A program made the translations under genes and the position numbers. A stretch of 64,000 nt of DNA from an uncultured Alphaproteobacteria bacterium (GTDB lineage Bacteria > Pseudomonadota > Alphaproteobacteria > HIMB59), in assembly GCA_902527545.1 (NCBI GenBank), contig CABZPR010000006.1:1-64000 (forward strand). The letters run 5' to 3'. The notes beneath the pieces were generated by a model, which was not told where the DNA came from, did no database searches, and was given only the letters and a program-made list of their open reading frames with translations. The stretch's first letter is position 1; each line of letters opens with the position of its first letter. Below, piece by piece: positions 45,530 through 55,133 of the stretch.

Positions 45530-48504
45530 GAAACTAACCTTTTATTATCTTCATCATAAAAAACGGGTTTTACTATATCCACACCAGTTGTACTCATACT
45601 TGATGTAGAAGCGTAAGCTTTTGTTCCAATCATTGAGTGACCATTTTTTATAACAGCTAATGCAAAATCATGACCTAATGTAGAACTATAATAACAGGAT
45701 GTAATATGACCAAGCATTGGGACAGGAGATTTAATTTCTTTATCAAGAATGATATGTTGTCCTTCCTCTAGTTTATCGGCTTTATTCGAGGGAATTATAC
45801 CAACAAGTTGTTTTCTATCTTCTCTTATAGTATCAGACCGAGTAAGTGATCTTTTACCTAAAAAATCTTTTTTTGATTTACCAATCATCCAGCTAAGTCC
45901 CAAATCTATAGGAGTTATAGAACCATCTGTGTCTTGGCCAACAATAATGTAACCTTTTTCTGCTCTTAGAAGATGCATTGCCTCTGTGCCGTAGGAAGCA
46001 AGACCAAATTCTTTTCCAACACTTTGAATGTTATCCCAAATTTTAGGGGCACTATTTGACGGAATATATATTTCGTAACCTAACTCCCCGGTAAAGCTTG
46101 CTCTTAGAATTCTTATTGGAATACCATTAAATTCATGAAATTGGAAAGTCATAAATGGAAACTCCTCATTGCTAAAATTGATATTTGGAAAGGCTTTTTT
46201 CATAATTTCTCTGGTTTTTGGTCCACTAATGTTGAAAGTTGCATATTGCTCTGTAATCGAGTTCATAAAAACTTTTAAATTTGGCCACTCGGTTTGAGCA
46301 TATTCTTCCATGCAACCTAAAACAGTAGCAGCACCTCCAGTAGTTGTAGTGGCAATAAAATGCTGATCAGAAATTTTACAAATTATCCCGTCATCCTTTA
46401 CCATTCCATCTTCCCCCAACATAAGAGCATACCTTGCAGAACCTTGTTTCATCTTAGTAAAACTGTTTGTATAAATTAAATTCATAAATTCCAACGCATC
46501 CTCACCTTTGATCTCAATTTTTCCTAATGTGCTACCATCTAAAATACCTGCGTTTTCTCTTACATTTATGCTCTCTCGTTGAACAGCTTCATGCATCGTC
46601 TCATCTTTATTAATTTGAAAATACCATGGCCTTTTCCATTGCCCAACATCCTCAAATATTGCACCATTTTTTAAGTGCCAACTATGTATTGGTGATTTTC
46701 TCTCTGGGTCATAAAACTCATAGCAATTTCTGCCAGCTATTGCAGAAAAACTTAAAGGAGCATAGGGTGGTCGATAAATAGTTGTGCCAACTTCATTTAC
46801 TTTTTTATCCAGAAGATCAGAAACTATTCCCAGTGCGTTAATACTACTTATTTTACCTTGATCGGTTCCCATACTATTTGTTGTATATCTTTTTAAATGT
46901 TCAATTCTATCAAAACCCTCTGTTATTGCTTGACGGATATCTTTAGTTGTTACATCATTTTGTAAGTCAATAAATGATTTAGCCCATAATGATTTCTTTT
47001 GTGGAGAGACCTCCCACAATTTTTCAATGTTATACTTAGTGTTTGTATTTAATTCGAGTTTTACGTCTAATTTTTTGACTTTAAAAGTTTTCAATTTTTC
47101 ATTTACATCAGAATTTAAATTATCAAAATTAAATTGTCCTGAAGCAGAACCAAGAGTTATAGTAGGTTGAAAAGGTTTTGATGGTTTGTAAGTTAAATCT
47201 TTCTCATCCCAATCTAATAAACCTTTTGATTGAGTGAACAAGTGAACATCTGGATTTATTCCACCTGACAAACATAAGCAGTCACATTTAATTTCATTTA
47301 AAGCACCAGAACTATCCTCAACAAGAATTTTTTCAATTTTTTTGTTTCCAAATGCTCCTTTTATTTGTGAATTTGTGTAGAGAGGTACATCATTTTTTCT
47401 TATCAAGTCAAACAAATTTGGCTCAATTTCTTCCCCGGATCGTGAGTCGATATATGCTTTTGGTTTTAAACCAACTTTTATAAGACTATAAACTAAGCTG
47501 TTTGAATTTGAATTATTACTGAAAATAACAGGTTCTTTAGAAGGTGCTAGCCCATATCGGCACATATATTTTTCAAAGGAAGAGCTTAACATTATACCTG
47601 GGAGATCGTTATTTTGAAAAGATAAAAATCTCTCAATGTGTCCATTACATAATATTGTGTGACCTGTGCGTATCTTATGTAAAGTGCTATTAACTTTTCC
47701 TTCTATCGGTTTATAGCCAACAAATCTATCTTCAATGGCTATAAGATGATTTATGTAATTATAAGTTGTAACAAGTGTGTTCTTTAAAATCTTTACATTC
47801 TTGGATTCTTCTATTTCTTGTATAGTTTCTTTTAACCAATCTTTAGGCTCTTTATTATCTATTAATGAAATTTTGTTTGAATTATTGATAATACCACCAA
47901 GTTGTTCTTCAAAGTCAATTAATAACACATCATAATTTGAGTTGATGAAAGATTTAGCCGCGAGAAGTCCATTTAATCCTCCCCCTATAATTGTAACATC
48001 GACGTTGTGATGGATATGATTGCTTATGCCTTTGAAATCTTTGGGAGGTTTACCTAATCCAGCTGCTCTTCTAATAAGGGGTTCATATAAATTTTTCCAA
48101 AATTTCTTATGTGGCCCCATGAACGTTTTATAGTAAAAACCAGCAGTAAAAATTGGAGAAAATAAGTTATTGATAATTCCAAAATCGTTTTCAAGAGAAG
48201 GCCATCTGTTTTGACTTTCAATTTCAATCCCTTCATAAATTTTTTTTATAGTTGCTCTTGTGTTTGGTTCGGAATATTCACTAATTATTTGGACTAGAGC
48301 ATTTGGTTCTTCTATACCACAGGTATAAATTCCTCTTGGCCTATGGTACTTAAAACTTCTTCCTACAAGGTTAATATTATTTCTTAATAGGGCTGAGGCT
48401 ATAGTATCACCTTTGTAGCCAAAATATTTGACCCCATCAAACTTGAAACTAATTTTTTGATGAAACTGAATAAATTGATTATCTTTTAAATTTATAGATT
48501 TCAT
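45526..48504 (-). CDS. soxA: sarcosine oxidase alpha subunit
   Basis: 992 residues. N-terminal Fer2-like region (about 15-100; FDGVKYFGYKGDTIASALLRNN, key GYKGDT) and the conserved HRPRGIYTCG, then a pyridine-nucleotide/FAD-binding domain with VTIIGGGLNGLLAAKS at about 165, and a C-terminal folate-binding GCV_T region (about 600-990) with GSTLGKIEIKG and FTGELGYEIYIP. It channels the methyl carbon to THF as sarcosine is oxidised to glycine. It overlaps soxG and soxD by four bases each. Confidence 0.95.
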   Translation of the reverse strand: MKSINLKDNQFIQFHQKISFKFDGVKYFGYKGDTIASALLRNNINLVGRSFKYHRPRGIYTCGIEEPNALVQIISEYSEPNTRATIKKIYEGIEIESQNRWPSLENDFGIINNLFSPIFTAGFYYKTFMGPHKKFWKNLYEPLIRRAAGLGKPPKDFKGISNHIHHNVDVTIIGGGLNGLLAAKSFINSNYDVLLIDFEEQLGGIINNSNKISLIDNKEPKDWLKETIQEIEESKNVKILKNTLVTTYNYINHLIAIEDRFVGYKPIEGKVNSTLHKIRTGHTILCNGHIERFLSFQNNDLPGIMLSSSFEKYMCRYGLAPSKEPVIFSNNSNSNSLVYSLIKVGLKPKAYIDSRSGEEIEPNLFDLIRKNDVPLYTNSQIKGAFGNKKIEKILVEDSSGALNEIKCDCLCLSGGINPDVHLFTQSKGLLDWDEKDLTYKPSKPFQPTITLGSASGQFNFDNLNSDVNEKLKTFKVKKLDVKLELNTNTKYNIEKLWEVSPQKKSLWAKSFIDLQNDVTTKDIRQAITEGFDRIEHLKRYTTNSMGTDQGKISSINALGIVSDLLDKKVNEVGTTIYRPPYAPLSFSAIAGRNCYEFYDPERKSPIHSWHLKNGAIFEDVGQWKRPWYFQINKDETMHEAVQRESINVRENAGILDGSTLGKIEIKGEDALEFMNLIYTNSFTKMKQGSARYALMLGEDGMVKDDGIICKISDQHFIATTTTGGAATVLGCMEEYAQTEWPNLKVFMNSITEQYATFNISGPKTREIMKKAFPNINFSNEEFPFMTFQFHEFNGIPIRILRASFTGELGYEIYIPSNSAPKIWDNIQSVGKEFGLASYGTEAMHLLRAEKGYIIVGQDTDGSITPIDLGLSWMIGKSKKDFLGKRSLTRSDTIREDRKQLVGIIPSNKADKLEEGQHIILDKEIKSPVPMLGHITSCYYSSTLGHDFALAVIKNGHSMIGTKAYASTSSMSTTGVDIVKPVFYDEDNKRLVS

Positions 48505-48851
48505 TTTTCAACCGTAAAATTACCCGACCCAACTTCTGGTTCGCCAGAGGGCGTTTTAACAACACTTTTAAAATTATTTAAATTTGGTTTTTTTTCATCG
48601 AGCTTGTAGGTCACCAAAATTTCATCAGTAGATGTATCTCTTACACAATTAAACCATTTGCGACAACCATGTGTGTGTACCCAACGCTCATAAAATAAAC
48701 CTTTCGGATTTGCTCTTATAAAGACATATTCTCCCCACTCTCGATCACCAATTTCTTTTGATCCATCGGGTCTTTTTACATGCGCCTCTCCTCCATTTGA
48801 AAATTCCGATTGATCTCTCGGGCCGCAATAAGGGCAATTAATTATGAGCAT
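48501..48851 (-). CDS. soxD: sarcosine oxidase delta subunit
   Basis: 116 residues. Zinc ligands are visible: CPYC (Cys6, Cys9) near the N terminus and HTHGCRKWFNC (Cys63, Cys69 with His59/His61). HVKRPDGS and WGEYVFIRANPKG are typical of SoxD. It is slightly long because of a C-terminal tail rich in Lys and Pro. Small structural subunit of the heterotetramer. Position between soxB and soxA is canonical. Confidence 0.92.
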   Translation of the reverse strand: MLIINCPYCGPRDQSEFSNGGEAHVKRPDGSKEIGDREWGEYVFIRANPKGLFYERWVHTHGCRKWFNCVRDTSTDEILVTYKLDEKKPNLNNFKSVVKTPSGEPEVGSGNFTVEK

Positions 48852-48856
48852 ATTTA

Positions 48857-50107
48857 TTAATGTGCTACGGCTGCAGCACCGTGTTCGTCGACTAATCTTC
48901 CACTTGCAAATCTATCAAGATTAAAAGCGCTATTAATTTGATGAGGTTCATTTTTTGCAATGGTATGTGCAAAAACATTTGCACTTCCAGGTGTAGCTTT
49001 AAAACCACCTGTGCCCCAGCCACAATTAAAAAATAAACCATCAATGTCACATTTACTAATAATAGGGCTAGCATCTGGACAGATGTCAACAATACCACCC
49101 CATTGACGAAGCATTTTCATTTTGCCAAATACTGGATAAAGCTCGACCATAGCTCGAATAGTATCTTCAATAATGTTAAAACCACCTCTTTGAGTGAAAG
49201 AATTATAACTGTCGGTTCCTGCTCCAATAACTAATTCACCTTTATCAGATTGACTTACATAAGCATGAACTGCAGAGGACATTACCACTGTATCAATAAT
49301 AGGTTTGATTGGTTCAGAAACAAGTGCCTGAAGTGGCTTACTTTGTAAAGGTAATCTGATACCTGCACTCTCTGCTAAAACACCAGTATGACCTGAAGCA
49401 ACAACTCCAATTTTGTTTGCCCTTAAAAAACCCTTGGAAGTTTCGACACCTTCTATTGTTCCATTTTTAGTCCTTATTTGATGTGCCTCACAATTTTGAA
49501 TTATATCAACTCCCATCTCATCAGCGCGCATTGCAAAACCCCATGCTATTGCATCATGTCTTGCTACACCACCGCGAGGTTGGTAAGATGCACCTAGCAC
49601 TGGATATCGAAGATTGTCTGTATTCATTATAGGAACCTTTTTTTGAATTTCTTCTTTAGATAACCAAAATGAATCAATACCATTTAAATTATTTGCACTT
49701 ACTCTTCTTTTAATTTCTTTTATATCATGTTCGTTATGGGCTAAATTCATAACCCCTCTTTGACTAAACATCACATTGTAATTTAATTCGCTTGATAGGT
49801 TTTCCCATAACTTCAAAGAGTGTTCGTACAAATGAGCACTATCATCCCATAAATAATTTGATCTAATGATAGTAGTGTTTCTACCTGTGTTACCTCCACC
49901 AAGCCAACCTTTTTCTATTAAGGCAATATTTTTTAATCCATGTTCTTTTGCTAAGTAATATGCAGTTCCTAGTCCATGACCCCCACCACCAATAATTATG
50001 ACATCATAAAACTCTCTAGGTTCGGGGCTTCTCCACATTTTTGGCCACTCTTTATGACCAGATAGTGCATTTTTAGCAAGGCTAAATATTGAATATTTTT
50101 TCTTCAC
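48857..50107 (-). CDS. soxB: sarcosine oxidase beta subunit
   Basis: 416 residues, full-length DAO fold: FAD motif [36 protein letters not shown] near the flavin, the [17 protein letters not shown] block and a C-terminal [14 protein letters not shown]. It oxidises sarcosine to glycine with H2O2. The start is GTG at 50107 ([21 protein letters not shown], key YSIFSLA as in other SoxB). It lies 28 bases behind the dioxygenase gene; a separate promoter is not obvious. Confidence 0.95.
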   Translation of the reverse strand: MKKKYSIFSLAKNALSGHKEWPKMWRSPEPREFYDVIIIGGGGHGLGTAYYLAKEHGLKNIALIEKGWLGGGNTGRNTTIIRSNYLWDDSAHLYEHSLKLWENLSSELNYNVMFSQRGVMNLAHNEHDIKEIKRRVSANNLNGIDSFWLSKEEIQKKVPIMNTDNLRYPVLGASYQPRGGVARHDAIAWGFAMRADEMGVDIIQNCEAHQIRTKNGTIEGVETSKGFLRANKIGVVASGHTGVLAESAGIRLPLQSKPLQALVSEPIKPIIDTVVMSSAVHAYVSQSDKGELVIGAGTDSYNSFTQRGGFNIIEDTIRAMVELYPVFGKMKMLRQWGGIVDICPDASPIISKCDIDGLFFNCGWGTGGFKATPGSANVFAHTIAKNEPHQINSAFNLDRFASGRLVDEHGAAAVAH

Positions 50108-50135
50108 AATAGCAAATTAGCAAAAAATAAAATAA

Positions 50136-50966
50136 TCAGCCAGTTATTTTCAGAGGCGAATTGTCGTTAATTTTTTTAAAAATTTTTGGAAACTTCCACT
50201 GCAAATCGCAGTCTACATTTGGGGCTTGAGCTGAACTATTTAAGTCGTTTTCACAAATAGTTCTAATTTCAAAGCTTATCCTTGTATTTTCAGACTTTTC
50301 TTTTGATGAGCTATGTAAGTGGGCACCTGAAAAACATAAAATTTCTCCTGGTTTTATCGTTACTGGTATTTTCTTAATATTGCTGGGCAAGTCCTCTTTT
50401 AATTGTGGAGCAGAGGGATAAGAAAAATCGCCTTTTTTTCTATTTGCTAAATAAATGTTTAAGTCCCAAGTCGAAGTAGTATTTTTAACTGGAACATCAA
50501 AATAATCTGGATAAAAAATCATAGTATTTTTTTCCTCTACATTGCTTACTGGTGCCCACCAATTAATTTGTTGATACAAATTTGTGCCCCAAGTATCACG
50601 ATGAATATTTATTCTAGATGCTTCTCTGTAAGGTAAGTTATTTTCTGCTGGTGCTACTCTTACCACAAATCGATCCCAAAAAGTTCCACCTTTATTGTAT
50701 CCAATTTCATATAAAAAGTTTGAAAATAGTTTTCTGAAATCTTCATGGTTTTTTAATTTTGATACAATATTCTTATTTATATCCTCAGAATTTTTTAAAT
50801 AGTGTATTTTTTCTATTTCACCATCATAAATATTTTGAATTTTATTTTTAATTTGGGTTATTAAATCATTTGAAGTTTTTGATTTTTGAAATACAAAAAC
50901 TTTTCCACTAAAAATATCTTTTTTAAATTCTTGAAGATTAGAAATTTTTTCTATTGGTATAAACAT
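50136..50966 (-). CDS. 2-oxoglutarate/Fe(II) oxygenase, PhyH-like
   Basis: 276 residues. The facial triad is visible as H122-R-D124 (HRDTWG) and His in GAHLHSS (about 216-218), with Arg229 in NTRISFE for 2-oxoglutarate. NWWAPV, MIFYPDYF and KNTTSTWDLN complete a cupin-like core. The fold oxidises organic substrates with O2 and releases succinate and CO2. It abuts pfk at one end and soxB at the other. N-demethylation of an osmolyte upstream of sarcosine is one guess; the substrate is not evident. Confidence 0.75.
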   Translation of the reverse strand: MFIPIEKISNLQEFKKDIFSGKVFVFQKSKTSNDLITQIKNKIQNIYDGEIEKIHYLKNSEDINKNIVSKLKNHEDFRKLFSNFLYEIGYNKGGTFWDRFVVRVAPAENNLPYREASRINIHRDTWGTNLYQQINWWAPVSNVEEKNTMIFYPDYFDVPVKNTTSTWDLNIYLANRKKGDFSYPSAPQLKEDLPSNIKKIPVTIKPGEILCFSGAHLHSSSKEKSENTRISFEIRTICENDLNSSAQAPNVDCDLQWKFPKIFKKINDNSPLKITG

Positions 50967-52049
50967 TCACTTTATATCACCAACATATACCCCAAGTGCT
51001 AAAGCAGTTTCAATCAGAGGATCGGATCTATCTACAACTTTATAAGTAGAAATTCCTTCACTAATTGGAACATCAACAACTTTTCTATCTCTCCAGGCAA
51101 CCATTCTTCCATATTTTCCTTTTGCAATTAAATCAACAGCATAAACTCCAAAAGCACTTGCTAAAATTCTATCACGTGGAGTAGGGGGTGCACCTCGTTG
51201 AACATGCCCCAAAGAAGTAACCCTACACTCTATATCAGTACTTTTCATTATTTCCTCTGAAAGATAATTACCTATACCGCCTAATCTTTTTTGACCATCA
51301 GCGTATTCAACAGTATAACTTTTTCCGTTTTCTGTTTTTACTGCCTCTGCTACTACAATCAGCGAATGAACTATTCCTCTATTTTTCATTTCAGTGAGTT
51401 TATTGACAATTCCTTTGATAGAGTAATTTAATTCAGGAATTAGGATTACATCTGCTCCACCTGCAATGCCTGCGTTAATAGCTATGTGTCCCGCATCTCT
51501 CCCCATTACTTCTAAAATCATCGTTCTTTGATGACTTGCAGCAGTTGTTTGTAAGTTATCTAGTGCTTGGGTAGCAACATTTACAGCTGTGTTAAACCCT
51601 ATGGAGCTTTCAGTGGCTCCCACATCATTGTCAATAGTTTTAGGTATGGCCACAATATTTAAATCCCCTCTCTTAGCAATTTCAGTCAATATCGACATGC
51701 TTCCATCTCCGCCTATAACAATAAGCCCATCAAGACCTAATTCTTTGTAACCATCAATAATGTCTTGGGATCTATCTTTGTATTTACCATCTGGCATGGG
51801 AAATTTAAAAGGATTACCTTTACTTGTTGTTCCCAAAAATGTCCCACCTTGTCTTAGAAGAGAACCACTAAAAGTTTGATAGTCTAATGGAACATAAGCC
51901 ACTGGTCTTTGCATTAAACCAACAGTGCCATCACGAATACCCATAACTTCCATCTGATAAGTATTTTTAGCTCTAAAAAATATCGATCTAACTGCCGCGT
52001 TTAAACCACCACAGTCTCCACCACTAGTAAGAATTCCAATTTTTTTCAT
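50967..52049 (-). CDS. 6-phosphofructokinase (PfkA family)
   Basis: 360 residues: ILTSGGDCGGLNAAVR at the N terminus, VIGGDGSMS (residues 111-119), PKTIDNDV (136-143) with catalytic Asp, and MGRDAGHIA. GGDG at the first specificity position is the ATP-type residue. Lys in PKTIDND, where E. coli has Gly, is shared by PPi enzymes and by the ATP-using actinobacterial group. ATP use is therefore more likely but not certain. It phosphorylates fructose 6-phosphate; a related sugar phosphate is possible. It starts where the ROK kinase stops. Confidence 0.88.
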   Translation of the reverse strand: MKKIGILTSGGDCGGLNAAVRSIFFRAKNTYQMEVMGIRDGTVGLMQRPVAYVPLDYQTFSGSLLRQGGTFLGTTSKGNPFKFPMPDGKYKDRSQDIIDGYKELGLDGLIVIGGDGSMSILTEIAKRGDLNIVAIPKTIDNDVGATESSIGFNTAVNVATQALDNLQTTAASHQRTMILEVMGRDAGHIAINAGIAGGADVILIPELNYSIKGIVNKLTEMKNRGIVHSLIVVAEAVKTENGKSYTVEYADGQKRLGGIGNYLSEEIMKSTDIECRVTSLGHVQRGAPPTPRDRILASAFGVYAVDLIAKGKYGRMVAWRDRKVVDVPISEGISTYKVVDRSDPLIETALALGVYVGDIK

Positions 52050-52973
52050 TTAAAATTTATCTGAGTCCCACAACCACGCTGCCCCTCTAACACCGCTGGA
52101 GTCACCGTGAGTATTTCGTAAGATCTTATTTCTTATCTTATCACTAAATGTGTATTTAGGAAGTAATTTAGGTATATTGTCATAAAGTCTACCAACGTTT
52201 GACATACCTCCACCAAAAACTATTACCTCAGGGTCAACGATACCTATCATTACAGATATTAATCTGGCAAAACGATCTTCATATAATTCAAATTCTTTTT
52301 TTGCTCTTTCATCTCCATTTGCTTCCAAAGCGACTATTTCTCTTGTTCTTAAACTGGTGCCATATTTCTCGTTAAATAATTTTGTAAAACCTATTCCTGA
52401 TATAAATTGCTCAGCACATAAGGGTCTTTTGCAATTCCCTACATTACATTGGACATTATAATTAATTTCCTCCTCAGTAGGATAGGGTAATGGTTGATGT
52501 CCCCAATCTCCTGCAATTTGGTTAACGCCCTCTATGACTTTCTTTTCATAAACAAATGATCCTCCAAAACCAGATCCAATAATTACACCCCAAACTGATT
52601 TATAATTTGCCCCAGAGCCATCGATAGCTTCAGATAATGCAAAACAGTTAGCATCATTCATGATACGAATTTCTCTATTTAAACTTTTTTCTAAGTCTTT
52701 ATGAAATGGTTTGTCATTAATCCATATACAATTAGCGTTGTTTACTAAGCCAGTTTCATATGAAGAAAATCCTGGTATGCAAACCCCTACAGAATTTTGT
52801 TGATCTGTAAATTTATCAAATTCTGAAACTAAAGATTTTACGGTATTTAAACCACTTTCGTAATTTTTTTCATAAGTAGATCTTTTTCTGAGAATTTCTT
52901 TACCATTTGAGTCTATTAAAATACCCTCAATTTTGGTACCACCGTAATCAATGCCTATTTTAAAATCACTCAT
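52050..52973 (-). CDS. ROK-family sugar kinase
   Basis: 307 residues: GIDYGGTKIEGI phosphate motif, NDANCFALSEA catalytic region, GVIIGSGFGGS, and DWGHQPLPY with the metal histidine. The zinc loop reads CNVGNCKRPLCAEQFISG, with an insertion compared with the common CxCGxxGC. It resembles fructokinase/N-acetylglucosamine kinase (Mak/NagK) more than ROK repressors, since no helix-turn-helix is present. With pfk next to it, fructose to fructose 1,6-bisphosphate is a likely route. It heads the long minus-strand run and is divergent from the Gfo/Idh gene. Confidence 0.85.
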   Translation of the reverse strand: MSDFKIGIDYGGTKIEGILIDSNGKEILRKRSTYEKNYESGLNTVKSLVSEFDKFTDQQNSVGVCIPGFSSYETGLVNNANCIWINDKPFHKDLEKSLNREIRIMNDANCFALSEAIDGSGANYKSVWGVIIGSGFGGSFVYEKKVIEGVNQIAGDWGHQPLPYPTEEEINYNVQCNVGNCKRPLCAEQFISGIGFTKLFNEKYGTSLRTREIVALEANGDERAKKEFELYEDRFARLISVMIGIVDPEVIVFGGGMSNVGRLYDNIPKLLPKYTFSDKIRNKILRNTHGDSSGVRGAAWLWDSDKF

Positions 52974-52998
52974 TTTTAAATAGATACCATAAGTTATA

Positions 52999-53033
52999 AA
53001 ATATATGTATGAAATCTTTTAAATATATGTATG
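52999..53033. repeat. 13-bp direct repeat with 22-base period in divergent sugar-gene promoter
   Basis: AAATATATGTATG occurs at 52999-53011 and again at 53021-53033, exactly 22 bases apart (about two helical turns). The first copy lies next to a minus-strand TATAAC (52993-52998), at the expected -35 region of the ROK gene. It is a candidate regulator site controlling both directions. Confidence 0.5.
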
Positions 53034-53064
53034 GATTGTAGTCAAATAGGTTTAAATTTTTTTT

Positions 53065-54072
53065 ATGAAAAAAAGAATTATTAATTGGGGCATATTAAGT
53101 ACTGCTAAAATTGGTTGGGAGCACGTAATACCTGCAATAAAAAAATCTAAAAATAGTCAAGTTATAGCGCTCGCTAGTAGAAATTTATCCAGAGCAAAGC
53201 AATTAACAAAAAAATTTAAAATACCAAAAAGCTATGGTTCTTATAAAGAGTTATATGAAGATAAAGATGTAGATGTAATTTATAACCCTCTTCCTAACCA
53301 TTTACATATAAAATCAAGTATTGAGGCCTGTAAAAATAAAAAAAATCTCCTATTAGAGAAACCATTATCTTTAAAATCAAAAGATATAGATCCATTAATA
53401 AAAATTGCCTCACAAAATAAAGTTATTGTTAAAGAAGCATTTATGGTCAGGCATCATCCTCAATGGCGATGGGTTAAAGAATATATAAAATCAGGTAAGA
53501 TCGGATCAATATCAAGTTTATCAACAGTGTTTTCATACAATAATAAAAATCCAAAAAATATCAGAAATATCAAAAAATTTGGTGGAGGGGCCATCTATGA
53601 CATTGGATGTTATCCGACTGTCATATCAAGATTTCTATTAGATAAAGAACCAAAAAGAGTTATTGCAACTTCTAAAAATGATAAAAAATTTAAAACAGAT
53701 TTTTTATCATCCGCATTGTTAGATTTTGGAGATATTTTCTCAACCTTTACAGTTGCTACACAAAGCACATATTCACAACAAGTAGTGATTCTTGGCACAA
53801 AAAAAACAGTTGTTATTGAAAATCCTTTCAATGCAATTGCGAATAAACCAACTACAGTTGTTATCTACAATGGAAAATCAATCTATCGAAGAGAAAATAC
53901 AATAAAAGTATTTCCAGCGACTGATCAATATGAGCATCAAGTTACAAAATTTTCTAATGAGTTAATTTATAGAACTAAAATAGATTATGGATTATTAGAT
54001 GCAAAAAAAAATATGAAAGTATTAGATGCAATTTTTATGTCTATTAAGAAAAAAAAGTGGATTAAAATTTAA
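53065..54072 (+). CDS. Gfo/Idh/MocA-family oxidoreductase
   Basis: 335 residues: N-terminal Rossmann fold with WGILSTAKIGWEHVIPAI, ALASRNLSRA and the EKPLSLKS motif whose Lys is catalytic; GGGAIYDIGCYP follows in the alpha/beta domain with the second histidine region. It uses NAD(P) on a sugar or polyol. The D-xylose/dehydrogenase-like branch (WGILSTA) is suggested. It is divergent from the ROK-pfk run and convergent with the aldo/keto reductase gene, 33 bases apart. Confidence 0.87.
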   Translation: MKKRIINWGILSTAKIGWEHVIPAIKKSKNSQVIALASRNLSRAKQLTKKFKIPKSYGSYKELYEDKDVDVIYNPLPNHLHIKSSIEACKNKKNLLLEKPLSLKSKDIDPLIKIASQNKVIVKEAFMVRHHPQWRWVKEYIKSGKIGSISSLSTVFSYNNKNPKNIRNIKKFGGGAIYDIGCYPTVISRFLLDKEPKRVIATSKNDKKFKTDFLSSALLDFGDIFSTFTVATQSTYSQQVVILGTKKTVVIENPFNAIANKPTTVVIYNGKSIYRRENTIKVFPATDQYEHQVTKFSNELIYRTKIDYGLLDAKKNMKVLDAIFMSIKKKKWIKI

Positions 54073-54105
54073 TTTATTAGTGAGATAATAAAAAATTTGA
54101 ATTAA

Positions 54106-55131
54106 TCAATGGGCACTAGAAGGAGCCCATATATTTATATCACCCTCTTTTGCAGCTTTATTTATTTCTTTTATTTCTTTTTTTGAAAATTTTAAATTAT
54201 CAAGTGTAGCTAAGTTTTCTTTAAGCTGTTTTACAGTTCTAGCTCCTATTAAAGCAGAAGTTATTGCACGATTATTTAATACCCATGCTATAGCCATTTG
54301 GGATAGAGATTGATTTCTTCTTTTCGCAATTTTACTGAGTTCATTAATAATTTTAGTATTTTTTTTCGTTATTAAATTTTTGCTGAAAGAGCTATTTTCA
54401 TTAACCCTTGAAACTTTGGGAATTCCTTTCAAATATTTATTAGATAAAAAACCTTGGGCTAGTGGAGAAAAGGCGATACAACCAACCCCTTTTTTTATGA
54501 GAGTTTTTGTTAAATCTTTTTCAATCCATCTATTGATTAATGAATAAGAAGGTTGATGAATTAATAATTTGATTCCTTTGCTCTTTAAAATTGAAATCAT
54601 TTTATTTGTCTTATTGGAGGAGTAAGAGGAGACACCAATATACAGGGCCTTACCAGCTTTATAGATACTATCTAAAGCATCAGCTGTTTCCTCAAGAGGT
54701 GTATTTGGATCAAAACGATGAGAATAAAATATATCTACATAATCCAGTTTCATCCTCTTTAAACTTTGATCGCAACTAGCAATTACATGTTTTTTTGAAC
54801 CCCATTCACCATAGGGTCCATCCCACATATCGTAACCTGCTTTAGACGATATAATTAACTCATCACGGTATTTTCCAAGATCACTTTTCATGACTTTTCC
54901 AAAATTAGACTCAGCACTGCCATAAGGTGGTCCATAATTATTTGCTAAATCAAAATGAGTAATTCCTGCATCAAAAGACTCAAAAAGAATTTTTTTAGAC
55001 TCTGAAGTCATTCCATTGCCACCAAAGTTATGCCATAACCCTATTGACAAGACAGGCAGTTTTAAACCACTATCACCACAGTTTCTATAATGCATTTTTT
55101 GATAGCGATTTTTGTCTGAAATATATGGCAT
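54106..55131 (-). CDS. aldo/keto reductase (YghZ/GpR-like)
   Basis: 341 residues: LSIGLWHNFGGN, FDLANNYGPPYGSAE (Asp and Tyr of the AKR tetrad), SSKAGYDMWDGPYGEWGS (Lys), DYVDIFYSHRFDP (His) and a C-terminal SALIGARTVKQL NADPH loop. All four catalytic residues are present. The YGPPYGSAE block is typical of L-glyceraldehyde 3-phosphate reductases such as YghZ. It is two bases after the ribokinase gene, so it belongs to the FucU-ribokinase operon. Confidence 0.88.
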   Translation of the reverse strand: MPYISDKNRYQKMHYRNCGDSGLKLPVLSIGLWHNFGGNGMTSESKKILFESFDAGITHFDLANNYGPPYGSAESNFGKVMKSDLGKYRDELIISSKAGYDMWDGPYGEWGSKKHVIASCDQSLKRMKLDYVDIFYSHRFDPNTPLEETADALDSIYKAGKALYIGVSSYSSNKTNKMISILKSKGIKLLIHQPSYSLINRWIEKDLTKTLIKKGVGCIAFSPLAQGFLSNKYLKGIPKVSRVNENSSFSKNLITKKNTKIINELSKIAKRRNQSLSQMAIAWVLNNRAITSALIGARTVKQLKENLATLDNLKFSKKEIKEINKAAKEGDINIWAPSSAH

Positions 55132-55133
55132 TT

